DNA of 64,000 nucleotides, from positions 342,196-406,195 of the forward strand of contig BGOH01000001.1 in assembly GCA_003569145.1 (NCBI GenBank), read 5' to 3'. The notes below the pieces were generated by a model, which had not been told where the DNA came from, searched no databases, and saw only the letters and a list, made by a program, of their open reading frames with translations. The translations under genes and the position numbers were made by a program. Positions within the stretch are counted from its first letter, which is position 1, and the number at the start of each line of letters is the position of its first letter. Of this stretch, positions 24,332-33,551 are shown piece by piece. The DNA is from Clavibacter sp. (GTDB lineage: Bacteria > Actinomycetota > Actinomycetes > Nanopelagicales > Nanopelagicaceae).

Positions 24332-25030
24332 GTGCGTAACTCACTCAAGCAATTTGGAAGAGGCGCAACCCTATTTGCTGCAACCTCCCTGCTAATGGCA
24401 ACTACTGCGGTAATTCCAGCAGAGGCTGCTAACAAAGCTGGAGCAGCTTGCACAAAGGCAAATGCAAAGACCAAAATAGGTGGAGATGGGTATGTATGTA
24501 CCAAGAATCCAACTGTGAAGAATGCAAAGTTAACTTGGGTGTGGGTAGGGTGCATTGATTCCAACAAACTTTATCTAGAATCAAGTGCTCGCTTAAAGAG
24601 CATCACAGAGACCGCTGCTCAAGCAGCAACGATGCTTGATACTGAGATTGCTGCCCTTAAGGCTGCAGCTCCTGCAGATGAAGCAGAAGCAAAAGTATTT
24701 GATCAAAAAGCGACAGATGCTAAAGCTAAACAAGCAGCTGCGCTATTAGAGGCGAAGGCCAACACTGATAATGCAACTAAAGTTGGAGCTACCACTACTG
24801 CTGGAAAGCAATACACAACTAATGCTGCCACTTGGACTAAGGCTGCTCGTAGCTATGAACTTGCTGCCAAGAACTTTGAGAGATCAGCTGCCAGCCTTCG
24901 CGACAAGATAGGCGAAGTTGCGAAAAAGGAGAAGCAGAAGGTAAATGTGCTTCAGACGGTTGAGAACACTAAGTCTGAGGTTAGTTCAACTCTACAAAAT
25001 AGAAAGCAGGCCTGTGCACCTGGTCTATAA
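24332..25030 (+). CDS. Secreted alanine-rich helical protein with N-terminal cysteine domain
   Basis: I do not recognise a named family. The 232-residue protein starts at a GTG behind a good AAGGAG site and opens with a signal peptide (ATLFAATSLLMATTAVIPAEA, cut near 32). A short domain with three cysteines follows (AACTKANAKTKIGGDGYVC, then LTWVWVGC at about 66-73), a motif shape I associate with exported actinobacterial proteins. The rest, about 80-225, is rich in Ala, Lys, Glu and Thr and predicted helical or coiled-coil, with a last cysteine near the C-terminus. It is probably a surface or periplasmic structural protein; function unknown. The gene stands alone between an SDR and a convergent Rieske gene. 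Confidence 0.7.
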   Translation: MRNSLKQFGRGATLFAATSLLMATTAVIPAEAANKAGAACTKANAKTKIGGDGYVCTKNPTVKNAKLTWVWVGCIDSNKLYLESSARLKSITETAAQAATMLDTEIAALKAAAPADEAEAKVFDQKATDAKAKQAAALLEAKANTDNATKVGATTTAGKQYTTNAATWTKAARSYELAAKNFERSAASLRDKIGEVAKKEKQKVNVLQTVENTKSEVSSTLQNRKQACAPGL

Positions 25031-25038
25031 AGTTTTAG

Positions 25039-25464
25039 TTAGCCGACTATCACTTTAGTTGTAGTTACTTTCACCGCAATATTCTGAAGTGGGCTCTCTG
25101 CAGGGCCCTTTGTGACCGCGCCAGTGATTGAGAAATTTGCTAGGTGATTGTCGCATACCCACTTATTTCCATCTTTTCTCAAGGGATAGCCTTGATGGGT
25201 ACAAGCAAGGTTTAAAGCCTTAAAAGCACTACTTCCTTTACCTGTTCTTACTAGCGCAATATCTATGCCTTGATTATTGGTGAATTGAACAACTCCGCCA
25301 ACTTTTTTCAAGGCTGGATTCTTGGAGAGAGTTATCTCGACTTTTCCATTTGCTAGCACCTTTACACCACTTGCAGCAATAGCATTTTCAGGTATTAAAC
25401 CAAGCGTAAGAACAGCAAGGCCACAAAGTACTGCCCGTCTTGATACATTTTTTTCGCTATCCAT
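25039..25464 (-). CDS. Tat-exported Rieske [2Fe-2S] protein
   Basis: Small Rieske iron-sulphur protein exported by the Tat system. From the ATG at 25464, behind AAGGGGAG, the 141-residue protein has a twin-arginine signal (SRRAVLCGLAVLTLG) and one Rieske domain with CTHQG and, 18 residues later, CDNH, the two Cys-His pairs that bind the cluster. Length and single domain resemble stand-alone actinobacterial Rieske proteins rather than the QcrA subunit, which has three membrane helices. The frame continues to 25530, but that stretch crosses the start of the divergent GGDEF gene. The redox partner is unknown. Confidence 0.88.
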   Translation of the reverse strand: MDSEKNVSRRAVLCGLAVLTLGLIPENAIAASGVKVLANGKVEITLSKNPALKKVGGVVQFTNNQGIDIALVRTGKGSSAFKALNLACTHQGYPLRKDGNKWVCDNHLANFSITGAVTKGPAESPLQNIAVKVTTTKVIVG

Positions 25465-25487
25465 TATCTCCCCTTTAATACCGTTAG

Positions 25488-26903
25488 ATGATGAAAATCT
25501 ATCTGCTTTTCCGCCTCCTGGCCATCGCAACTCTAATTGCCTACCTATTTCTCAGGAACAATTCAGATGCTAGGTGGGAATATGACCTGGTTCTATTTAA
25601 TCTCGTTGCCCTACTTGCTGCACTCTCAATTGCTCTCTCTCCAATTCTCGATGATCCCTTGGGTAGAGCTGGAGTTATTGGTGCAATCATCTCTTGGAGC
25701 GCAGGGTCAATAACCTCATCACTTGATTCTTTCTTTGAGATAAATACGCTACTAGATCTTGATTTGATAGCTCAAAGCTTCTATGCACTTTTTTACCCAC
25801 TAGCGATTTTTGGTCTAACTAGAGCAATCCGATTCAAGACTGTAAGCAAATCTCTAGAGTTACTAGATACTTCAATTATCGCAATTGGATATACCACGAT
25901 ATTGACAGCTCTTTTGGTCAGACCAGCAATGACAACTATTGATGGAAGTATCTTTGATGTATTTCTCGCAATTCTTTATCCAGTAGGAGACATTGTCATC
26001 TTGGTTTTAGTACTTCTCTTGGTTTTAAGGCAGTCAATGAGCTGGAGAAATGGCCTTATTCTTATCGGGGCAACAATATTTTTTCTATCTGACTTCTACT
26101 TTCTCTATCAATCCTATTTAGGCAAATATGAATTCGGATCCCTCACTGACGTTGGGTGGTTGATTAGCTTTATCCTTCTCTCTCAAGCTTTTTGGTTTGC
26201 AAATAATGAAGAGTTAGCGGCTAGAAGTTTCAATTCAGCAGTTGCCACAATCGCTCTTCTTGGAAGCTCTACCCTTCTTGCAATTGCAGTTCTGCAGCCT
26301 TCATACATTCCACGCTTTTTAATCCTGCCCGCTTTTGTAACTATCGCGCTCTCATTTCTACGTATGGGCGTTGCTATAAATGATGCTCGCAACATGAGTA
26401 ATGAACAGATACTGGCACGAACCGATGAGCTAACTGGCCTTGCTAATCGGCGAAAGTTCATGGTGGATGGCCAAGAATTCCTTAAAGAGCCTGGCTCACT
26501 ACTAATTCTTGATTTAGATGGATTCAAGGCAGTCAATGACAGCCTAGGACATGGAATTGGCGATCAACTCCTTAAGCAAGTTGCTAACCGCTTTCAAAGA
26601 GTTATGCCCTCCGATGGCCTGCTAGCTCGCCTCGGCGGTGATGAGTTTGGCGCTCTAATTCCAGGAGTTGATGGCATTGAGGTTGCAAGGGCTCTTAAGG
26701 CAACTCTCACCTATCCATTCCACATTAACTCAAATGAAATCCACCTCGATGTTTCAATTGGTGAGGCAAGAAATGATCCAGGCTCAAGTGCTCTCGAGCA
26801 GCTCCTTCGAAGAGCCGATGAGGCGATGTATGAAGCAAAGCGATCAAAACTTGGCGTGGTCTCTTGGCGCAACCAATTAGGCACATCTGGCTCTAGGTTG
26901 TAA
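25488..26903 (+). CDS. Membrane-bound GGDEF diguanylate cyclase
   Basis: Likely makes cyclic di-GMP from two GTP in response to an unknown membrane signal. About nine hydrophobic segments fill residues 1-300; a short linker leads to a GGDEF domain at about 305-460 with [34 protein letters not shown] and an intact RLGGDEFG active site. I see no RxxD inhibitory site at the usual spacing upstream and no EAL domain. The membrane part resembles MASE-like input domains but is not one I can name. The gene is divergent from the Rieske gene, with starts 23 bp apart. Confidence 0.88.
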   Translation: MMKIYLLFRLLAIATLIAYLFLRNNSDARWEYDLVLFNLVALLAALSIALSPILDDPLGRAGVIGAIISWSAGSITSSLDSFFEINTLLDLDLIAQSFYALFYPLAIFGLTRAIRFKTVSKSLELLDTSIIAIGYTTILTALLVRPAMTTIDGSIFDVFLAILYPVGDIVILVLVLLLVLRQSMSWRNGLILIGATIFFLSDFYFLYQSYLGKYEFGSLTDVGWLISFILLSQAFWFANNEELAARSFNSAVATIALLGSSTLLAIAVLQPSYIPRFLILPAFVTIALSFLRMGVAINDARNMSNEQILARTDELTGLANRRKFMVDGQEFLKEPGSLLILDLDGFKAVNDSLGHGIGDQLLKQVANRFQRVMPSDGLLARLGGDEFGALIPGVDGIEVARALKATLTYPFHINSNEIHLDVSIGEARNDPGSSALEQLLRRADEAMYEAKRSKLGVVSWRNQLGTSGSRL

Positions 26904-26932
26904 ATTTTGCCAAGTCAGAAACATCCAACCAA

Positions 26933-26949
26933 TAAGCCCTAAAGGCTTA
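26933..26949. promoter_or_regulatory. Short palindrome TAAGCC-N5-GGCTTA upstream of hss
   Basis: Six-bp arms around CTAAA, 30 bp after the GGDEF stop and about 50 bp before the homospermidine synthase start. It may be a weak hairpin terminator of the GGDEF gene or an operator; no U-tract is present. Confidence 0.25.
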
Positions 26950-26982
26950 ACTACAAGAGGTGAGATTCACAAGCCCCAAGTT

Positions 26983-26989
26983 AAGGAGG
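26983..26989 (+). promoter_or_regulatory. Strong ribosome-binding site that fixes the TTG start of hss
   Basis: AAGGAGG, fully complementary to the 16S tail, ends 8 nt before the TTG at 26998. It is one of the strongest in the window and decides a non-ATG start. Confidence 0.75.
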
Positions 26990-26997
26990 TTCCCTAA

Positions 26998-28431
26998 TTG
27001 GCAGAGAAGTTCAAAAATAAAGTTCTAATCCTGGGAGCAGGATCAGTATCCCAATCAGTATTACCCCTTTTAATCGAGCATCTAGTTGATGCAAAGCAAA
27101 TCACCATCATGGACCAGCGAGATAATCGCTCAAGAGTTAAAGGCGCGTTAGATAAAGGCGCTACTTACATCCAAGACCAAATAACTAAAGATAATCTTGA
27201 TAGCCAATTAAAAAAGTATTTAAGTGCTGGAGACTTTCTCCTTGATTTAGCTTGGAACATTGATGCCAATACCATTCTTAATTGGTGCCATGACAATGGA
27301 GTTCTCTATTTAAACACCTCAGTTGAGGAGTGGGATCCTTATGCGGGAGGAGCAAATAAACATCCGCTAGAGCGAACTCTTTATTACCGCCATATGCGTA
27401 TGCGTGAGATGAAATCAAAGTGGAACAAAGTTGGAGCAACTGCCATTGTTGAACATGGCGCAAATCCTGGACTTGTTTCGCATCTAGTGAAGAAATCCAT
27501 GGTTGATATTGCAACCCTTGCTCTTAAAGAATCAAAGGCCGCAGCTGGGGTGGAAAGCGCCCTAACTGATGAGCGTTATAACGATCTTGCTCACCTACTT
27601 GGAGTTAAAGTTATTCATATCTCTGAGCGCGACACCCAAGTAACTAATAAGCCAAAACAATGGGGCGAATTTGTTAACACCTGGTCAGTTGAAGGTTTTT
27701 ATGAAGAAGGTGTTGCTCCAGCAGAGCTTGGCTGGGGAACTCACGAAAAAACACTTCCGCTAAATGCCTATGAACATCAAAGCGGGCCAAGAAATCAAAT
27801 TGCAATTGCTCAACCTGGAGCAACAACCTGGGTTCGCTCCTGGGTGCCAAACTTTGAAATCCATGGCATGGTAATTCGCCATGGCGAGGCATTTACAATC
27901 TCAGATCACTTAACTGTCTGGGATGGAGCCAAGGCTCTCTATCGCCCAACGGTTCACTATGCCTACTGCCCCACAAATGAAGCTATTGCTTCGATGAAGG
28001 AACTTGAGATGCGCTCTTGGGATCTTCATAAAAATCAGAGAATTATGAATGATGAGATCACAGATGGTGATGATCGTCTTGGAGTATTACTAATGGGCCA
28101 TCCCTATAAAGCTTGGTGGACAGGATCACTGCTTAGCATCCATGAATCAAGAAAGTTGATTCCTGATCAATCAGCAACAACAGTTCAAGTTGCCTCTGCC
28201 GTTTATGCAGCAGTTGCTTGGGCAATGAAAAATCCTGATAAAGGATTACTTGTGCCGGATGAACTTCCATGGCGCGAAGTACTTAGCTATGCCGAGAAGT
28301 ACTGGGGCGGTATTCACTCCGAGGCTAGCGCTTGGGATCCTTTGATGAATCGAAAAGATTTATTTGAAGGCTGGAATGGCAAGAAAGTTGATAGCAGCGA
28401 TCCTTGGCAGTTCTCAAACTTCCTGGTTTAG
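26998..28431 (+). CDS. hss: Homospermidine synthase
   Basis: NAD-dependent enzyme that joins two putrescine units (or spermidine and putrescine) into sym-homospermidine. The 477-residue length equals that of the well-studied Blastochloris viridis enzyme. Visible features are the Rossmann loop LILGAGSVSQSVLPLL, LDLAWNIDANTIL, NTSVEEWDPY, VEHGANPGLVSHLVK and the W-rich WWTGSLLSIHES segment near the substrate pocket. The start is TTG, set by an AAGGAGG site 8 nt upstream. It ends 3 bp from the convergent photolyase gene. No ornithine decarboxylase or agmatinase is in the window, so the putrescine source is not shown. Confidence 0.92.
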   Translation: MAEKFKNKVLILGAGSVSQSVLPLLIEHLVDAKQITIMDQRDNRSRVKGALDKGATYIQDQITKDNLDSQLKKYLSAGDFLLDLAWNIDANTILNWCHDNGVLYLNTSVEEWDPYAGGANKHPLERTLYYRHMRMREMKSKWNKVGATAIVEHGANPGLVSHLVKKSMVDIATLALKESKAAAGVESALTDERYNDLAHLLGVKVIHISERDTQVTNKPKQWGEFVNTWSVEGFYEEGVAPAELGWGTHEKTLPLNAYEHQSGPRNQIAIAQPGATTWVRSWVPNFEIHGMVIRHGEAFTISDHLTVWDGAKALYRPTVHYAYCPTNEAIASMKELEMRSWDLHKNQRIMNDEITDGDDRLGVLLMGHPYKAWWTGSLLSIHESRKLIPDQSATTVQVASAVYAAVAWAMKNPDKGLLVPDELPWREVLSYAEKYWGGIHSEASAWDPLMNRKDLFEGWNGKKVDSSDPWQFSNFLV

Positions 28432-28434
28432 CAA

Positions 28435-29790
28435 TTAAGGCTTGAGTGGCTTAGCTGCCTTGATCTCTTCAAGGCGAGCCAGTGACTCAAGCCTTTCTGC
28501 TGCATGATCAACAATGCGTTTTGGATAGCCATTCTTATATCCATCTTTAGACTCCCAAGGCTCATGAACCTCATCGCCCTGCAAATGAGAGAGCTCTGGG
28601 ATGTATTTTTTAATATAAATTCCTTCAGGATCAAATCTTCTTCCCTGCTCAATTGGATTAAAGACGCGGTAATAAGGCGAGGCATCAGTGCCGCATCCCG
28701 CGGTCCACTGCCAGCCATGTGAATTCGATGCCACATCATTGTCAATTAGGTATTTCATAAAGAAATTGGCGCCATGTTGCCACTCAATGTGAAGGTCTTT
28801 TACTAAAAATGAGGCAACTACCATTCGAGTTCGATTATGCATCCATCCTTCTTTAACTAATTGGCGCATGGCTGCATCAACAAATGGATAACCAGTTTTT
28901 CCGCTAGCCCAGGCTTCAAATGCCTTTCCAGGTTTTTCATAGCGCATTTTTTTGTATTTGGGATCGTAGTAATCGCGGCTAGTGTGAGGATTATTGTGAA
29001 GTACATCGGCATAAAACTCTCGCCAAGCTATCTCTTTGCGATAAACCTCATGGCCTTTTGACTGACCAAGTGCGGCAAGAATAGTTCTAGGATGAATCTC
29101 TCCCCAACGAAGATGCGGACTTAACTTACTTGTTCCTTCAATGCCTGGAATATTTCGATTATCGCCATAATCTGTAGCAGAATCTTTTAAAAACTTCTTA
29201 AATCTTGTGAGCGCAGCTGCTTCTCCCGCTTCTTGTAAAACAATTCCTTCAGGGGCTTTCCAATTTGGAATATTCTGATCACTTTTCTTTGGTGTGACCC
29301 AATTAGGACTTTTAGGTGCTGCAGCTGGAGCGCGCCAACCATGAGCTAACCATGCTCGATAAAAAGGGGTATAAACCCGATAAGGCGTTCCATCACCTTT
29401 TAAAACTCTTCCTGGAGCAACGGCGTATGAGGATCCAAGCTGTTCTAATTTGATCCCTGCACCTCTTAGCTCTTCATCTCTTGCATTCCCATATGGAGCA
29501 AAGGGAAAAGCTGAGTGAATTGACGTTGTTTCATATCGCTTCATTAAATTTGATAGGACTTCCACTGGATTTCCACTAATCACATGGAGAGCGCCTCCTA
29601 GAGAATCATTTAAAGCCCTTAGTGAATTAGCAAGAAAAGCTCTGCGATGATCGCCAGCTCGCTCTGAGATTTCATCATCCAAAATAAATAGCGGCACAAC
29701 TTCATCTGCTTCATCAAGACAGGCTAGAAGCGCAGGATTATCTGCAAGTCTTAAGTCTCTTCGAAACCAGAAAATAGAGCGCTTACTCAT
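28435..29790 (-). CDS. phrB: Deoxyribodipyrimidine photolyase (cryptochrome/photolyase family)
   Basis: Flavoprotein that uses blue or near-UV light to split cyclobutane pyrimidine dimers. The 451-residue protein has the photolyase antenna domain opening IFWFRRDLRLADNPAL and the FAD domain with TSKLSPHLRWGEIHPR, WREFY, YPFVDAAMRQL, GWMHNRTRM and the lesion-binding WQWTAGCGTDASPYYRVFNP region. The tryptophans needed for electron transfer appear to be present. I start at the ATG 29790; one in-frame upstream codon cluster at 29802 is less likely. It lies 46 bp downstream of the amylase operon on the same strand. Confidence 0.93.
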   Translation of the reverse strand: MSKRSIFWFRRDLRLADNPALLACLDEADEVVPLFILDDEISERAGDHRRAFLANSLRALNDSLGGALHVISGNPVEVLSNLMKRYETTSIHSAFPFAPYGNARDEELRGAGIKLEQLGSSYAVAPGRVLKGDGTPYRVYTPFYRAWLAHGWRAPAAAPKSPNWVTPKKSDQNIPNWKAPEGIVLQEAGEAAALTRFKKFLKDSATDYGDNRNIPGIEGTSKLSPHLRWGEIHPRTILAALGQSKGHEVYRKEIAWREFYADVLHNNPHTSRDYYDPKYKKMRYEKPGKAFEAWASGKTGYPFVDAAMRQLVKEGWMHNRTRMVVASFLVKDLHIEWQHGANFFMKYLIDNDVASNSHGWQWTAGCGTDASPYYRVFNPIEQGRRFDPEGIYIKKYIPELSHLQGDEVHEPWESKDGYKNGYPKRIVDHAAERLESLARLEEIKAAKPLKP

Positions 29791-29836
29791 GGCGTGATTC
29801 AACCACTACTTTTCATATTTAGCGCTGCGATCTTGA

Positions 29837-31642
29837 TTAAAAGAGGCGATAAATGCCAAGAGAGGCGCTGTCAGATTTATAAATCTGCCCCTTTAGTTCA
29901 GGGCCATATAGGCGCTGCTTCACTTCGTCGATGCCTTCAATTTTGCACTTCTGAGCAGATCGGCTCACTACTACTAAAAGTTTTTCCCGCTTAGATTCTC
30001 TTTCAAAGGCCAGTAGGTCATCTTCAATCAATATCCAACGCAGCCCTCCTTGAGCTAAGGCGTGAGACTGGCGTCTAATTTTAATCAGCTTACTAACTTC
30101 GCTTAGAAATTCATGATCCCAGCTCTGTCTGCTCCAATCGATGGTTCTGCGCCCATCTTCTCCCCACTGTCCCTCTACACCTAATTCATCGCCTGCATAA
30201 ATTGAGGGAACGCCAGGATAGGTAAGTAGAAGACCCATGCCAGCAATATGGCGCTTAGTATCTTTTCCAACAACATTTCTAAATCTTGCAGTGTCATGTG
30301 AATCAAGTAAGAGCATTGAGGAGACAAAATTTCTCCAAGGAATAGTTGAAGAAAACTCTTTCATTGCCGAAACCATCTCGCCAGCAGTAAAACGAGGAAT
30401 TGATACTGGGAGACCAAAGAAAGCTTTCTCAACCTCAGCTCTATGATTTAGCCATCCCCAGATAGGACGCATAAAGCCGTTGTAGTTCATAGTTCCATGC
30501 CAGCCAAATCCATCTAAATCACTGGGGAAATGGTCTGCATTTTCTGCAACTAACCAAGCTTGGCTATTGCTCTCCTGCAGCGCTTTCCTTACGCCAGCAA
30601 TAACCTCGCCGTTGATGTCTTCTCCTTTGTAGCGACCAGTCATATTGCCAACATCTATTCGCCATCCGGAGAGGTTGTAGGGTTTCTTCAGCCATTTCTT
30701 AACTATTGAATTCTTACCTTCATACATCAACTCGCGAAGTTTCTTTGAGTTGTAATTTAACTTGGGAAGAGAGGCAAGCCCCCACCACCCCTCATATCCA
30801 TGCTTTACCGACTTATCCCAATAAAAAAACTCTCTTTCTTTAGCCTTCTTTGATTTCAACGATCGTTGCAACCAGCGGTGCTCTCTGCCGCAATGATTAG
30901 TGGTTAAATCCCCCATTAAATAAATTCCTGCACTCTTTGCCTTCTTTGCTAGACGTATTAGCGCAGCATCACCTCCAAGAAGCGGATCGACTTCATCGAA
31001 GGAACTTGCGTCATATCTATGAGTTGAGCCAGCACGGAAAATCGGTGTGAAATAAATTCCATTAATTCCTAATTTTTTCAAATACTTCAGATGTTGAGAC
31101 ACTCCATCGAGATCACCGCCAAAGAACTCCACTCCCGTACTCTTATCTCGTCCTTTAGGAAGCTGATCCCAAGGCCTTGAAATGAATTTTTCAGGCTTTA
31201 AGTGCTGATACTTTCCTGTTGTTGCAAATCTATCGGGAAAGATTTGATAGAAAACAGCACTTCGAATCCATTTTGGAAAAGCTGGTGTTGCTAGTAATTG
31301 AAAGTCATTTGCGCTAGTTACATCATGGCTCTGAAAGCCGCGAGCATTAAGCCAGGAGTATGTATCCCCATTTACTATTAAGAATCGATAAGGGGTTTTC
31401 AAATTCCTTATCTCAACCTTAACTTGCCACCACTGCTCACCCTTAATAATGCTTCGCTTCATTGGAAAGAAACGTGGTTCTCCATCATGATAAAGCCTTA
31501 ATATTGCTTGCTCGATTGGGAAATTAGAACCTGCACGAAACTTAAAGGTGACTCTCTCCTGTAATGTGGGCGAGCTTGAGCTTAAGTAAAGTTCACTGCC
31601 ATCATGGTGTGGCAATATTGAAAGCGATTTCTCGAAGCTCAT
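29837..31642 (-). CDS. GH13 cyclomaltodextrinase/neopullulanase-type glucan hydrolase (cytoplasmic)
   Basis: Breaks imported maltodextrins, cyclodextrins or pullulan fragments. The 601-residue protein has no signal peptide. An N-terminal beta-sandwich (about 1-100) precedes the GH13 barrel: AVFYQIFPDRF, GDLTTNHCG, the nucleophile in GWRIDVGNM, the acid/base in WLVAENADHF, and the third acid in LDSHDTARF, then a small C-terminal beta domain. Start 31642 is fixed by AAAGGAGGG 5 nt upstream and overlaps the secreted amylase gene by 41 bp; an in-frame codon at 31669 is less likely. With the MalEFG transporter it completes uptake followed by cytoplasmic hydrolysis. Confidence 0.9.
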   Translation of the reverse strand: MSFEKSLSILPHHDGSELYLSSSSPTLQERVTFKFRAGSNFPIEQAILRLYHDGEPRFFPMKRSIIKGEQWWQVKVEIRNLKTPYRFLIVNGDTYSWLNARGFQSHDVTSANDFQLLATPAFPKWIRSAVFYQIFPDRFATTGKYQHLKPEKFISRPWDQLPKGRDKSTGVEFFGGDLDGVSQHLKYLKKLGINGIYFTPIFRAGSTHRYDASSFDEVDPLLGGDAALIRLAKKAKSAGIYLMGDLTTNHCGREHRWLQRSLKSKKAKEREFFYWDKSVKHGYEGWWGLASLPKLNYNSKKLRELMYEGKNSIVKKWLKKPYNLSGWRIDVGNMTGRYKGEDINGEVIAGVRKALQESNSQAWLVAENADHFPSDLDGFGWHGTMNYNGFMRPIWGWLNHRAEVEKAFFGLPVSIPRFTAGEMVSAMKEFSSTIPWRNFVSSMLLLDSHDTARFRNVVGKDTKRHIAGMGLLLTYPGVPSIYAGDELGVEGQWGEDGRRTIDWSRQSWDHEFLSEVSKLIKIRRQSHALAQGGLRWILIEDDLLAFERESKREKLLVVVSRSAQKCKIEGIDEVKQRLYGPELKGQIYKSDSASLGIYRLF

Positions 31643-33551
31643 TTTTCCCTCCTTTCGAGTCAATAACATTTGCCTTTACTTCAATCGGGCCAGAGTATTC
31701 GTTAGGATCAATAAAGACATTAAAAGGTTGATTAAGGTCAACACCAAGAGTGCTCCATTTGCTATCACCTTTTGTTCTAATAAAGAACTCTGCTATTGCT
31801 AGATCTTTGCTCTCAACTTTTAAGGAAACGTTATAGAAACCACTTAGAAAGTCCTCTTTTGCAGAGAGTTTTCCAAGCTTTATTCCTCTTTGGTTTATCT
31901 CACTTTCCGCTCTTAACACAGCTGAACTAAGTCCATCTAGCTTAAGAGTTAACTCACCGCTCTTACTCGTAAACGATTTACCATTGATTAAATCTTTCCA
32001 TTTTCCACTGGTAGCTGTTGAGATTTTTACCGTACTGGTCTTGGCGCTATTGTTTAGAACTACCAGATACTCTCTCTTCTCACTTATTGCTCGCTTTGAA
32101 AATGCAAAAACTGAGCCCTTGGCATATCGAATCTGCATCTGCTCATTTGCTAACGCTGGATGTGCTTTTCTCAGTTCAGATAAAGTGATTAGATGCTTCG
32201 CAATTGGATTTGAGAAGGTATCGGCGAAGGAATCAGCGCTACCAACTGGTTTGCCAGTAACTCTGGGCTCTTGCTTCCAAATTTCAACCTTAGTTGGAAA
32301 CAAATCTTGGCGAGCTAATTGATCTCTACCATTGCCACTTCCGAGGATTCCGACTTCGTCCCCGTAGTAAACCGTTGGAACTCCACGACTTAGATAGAGC
32401 AGGGTATTGGCCAGTTTTACTCTAGAGAGAAGTTGCCCTGGTGGATTTACCTTCACGCGCTCAATAAGAAAATTTGCTCGTCCCATATCGTGATTACCAA
32501 GGAATGTGACTAGATTTGAAGCTGAGGTAGTTGCGCTGGTGTAATAATCATCATAGGCAAAGAGATTCTTTAGGATTGAAGCGTTAGAACTAGAGGCAGC
32601 GTAATCAACAGCAACTCTTTGAAACGGAAAATCTAGAGCGCTTTGCATTTTATTAACTCTGATATATGGCATCAGGGCAATTGGGCTTGGCTCCCAAACT
32701 TCACCAAAGATTGTGAAGTTGGCAATGCCTGATTTTTCTGCAATCTGATTTATCTGTGGGCTCCAGTTTTTGAAGAACTGATCATCTAGATGCCTGGCAG
32801 TATCAACGCGAAAGCCAACAAATCCATATTTTTCAATCCAATCGCCATAGATTCCAGCAAGTCCGTTATATACCTCGGGTTTTTCGGTAGCTAGATCATC
32901 TAACCCAAAAAAATCACCATCTCTGACGCATGCCCCAGGGCTCCAGCAACTATTCATATCGCCATAGTTATGATAATTACTTATCTCATTAAGCCAACTT
33001 GGATTCTTTATATTTTTATACTTATCTGGAATATAAGCATCTCGATTGTTATACCAAACTACGTCTCCGGTGTGATTGGTAACTACATCAAGAATTAGTT
33101 TTAATCCCAACTTCTCGGCACATTTTCGAAGCGCCATTAAGTCTTCTTTGCTGCCTAAGTGAGGATCAACGCCAAGAAAATCAACGCCCCAATAGCCGTG
33201 ATATCCAGCGCCACCATCAGTTGGTGGTTGTTGAACCACTAAAGGCGTAAGCCAAATGGCAGTAAATCCTAATTTCTTTAATCTTGCTAGGCCATCATCA
33301 TCAACGCAGTTACCGGTAAGGCCCTTTAAATCTCCACCATGAAAAAAAGCAGTATGAGTTGGATTAAATCCTGGCAAGTCATCATTGCTTACATCACCAT
33401 TTCGATAGCGATCTGGCATAACAAAGTAAATAACCTCTTTATCTATACCGGTTCTTGCAATGTCTACCTTTGGAGTTTGGGCATGAAGAGATGTAAATGG
33501 CACAAGCAGTAAAGCAAGTAGTGCAAATAAGGTCAGCCTTGAAAGCTTCAT
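31602..33551 (-). CDS. Secreted GH13 alpha-amylase
   Basis: Extracellular endo-acting amylase that would cut starch or glycogen into transportable maltodextrins. The 649-residue protein has a signal peptide (LTLFALLALLLVPFTSLHA, cut near 25), then the GH13 barrel: DVVTNHTGD, the nucleophile in GFRVDTARH, the acid/base in IFGEVWEP, and LGNHDMGR. After about residue 460 come a C-terminal beta domain and a further Ig-like module near 555-649. It starts on the last base of the malG stop (TAATG). Close relatives are alpha-amylases with calcium sites. Confidence 0.92.
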   Translation of the reverse strand: MKLSRLTLFALLALLLVPFTSLHAQTPKVDIARTGIDKEVIYFVMPDRYRNGDVSNDDLPGFNPTHTAFFHGGDLKGLTGNCVDDDGLARLKKLGFTAIWLTPLVVQQPPTDGGAGYHGYWGVDFLGVDPHLGSKEDLMALRKCAEKLGLKLILDVVTNHTGDVVWYNNRDAYIPDKYKNIKNPSWLNEISNYHNYGDMNSCWSPGACVRDGDFFGLDDLATEKPEVYNGLAGIYGDWIEKYGFVGFRVDTARHLDDQFFKNWSPQINQIAEKSGIANFTIFGEVWEPSPIALMPYIRVNKMQSALDFPFQRVAVDYAASSSNASILKNLFAYDDYYTSATTSASNLVTFLGNHDMGRANFLIERVKVNPPGQLLSRVKLANTLLYLSRGVPTVYYGDEVGILGSGNGRDQLARQDLFPTKVEIWKQEPRVTGKPVGSADSFADTFSNPIAKHLITLSELRKAHPALANEQMQIRYAKGSVFAFSKRAISEKREYLVVLNNSAKTSTVKISTATSGKWKDLINGKSFTSKSGELTLKLDGLSSAVLRAESEINQRGIKLGKLSAKEDFLSGFYNVSLKVESKDLAIAEFFIRTKGDSKWSTLGVDLNQPFNVFIDPNEYSGPIEVKANVIDSKGGKNELREIAFNIATP

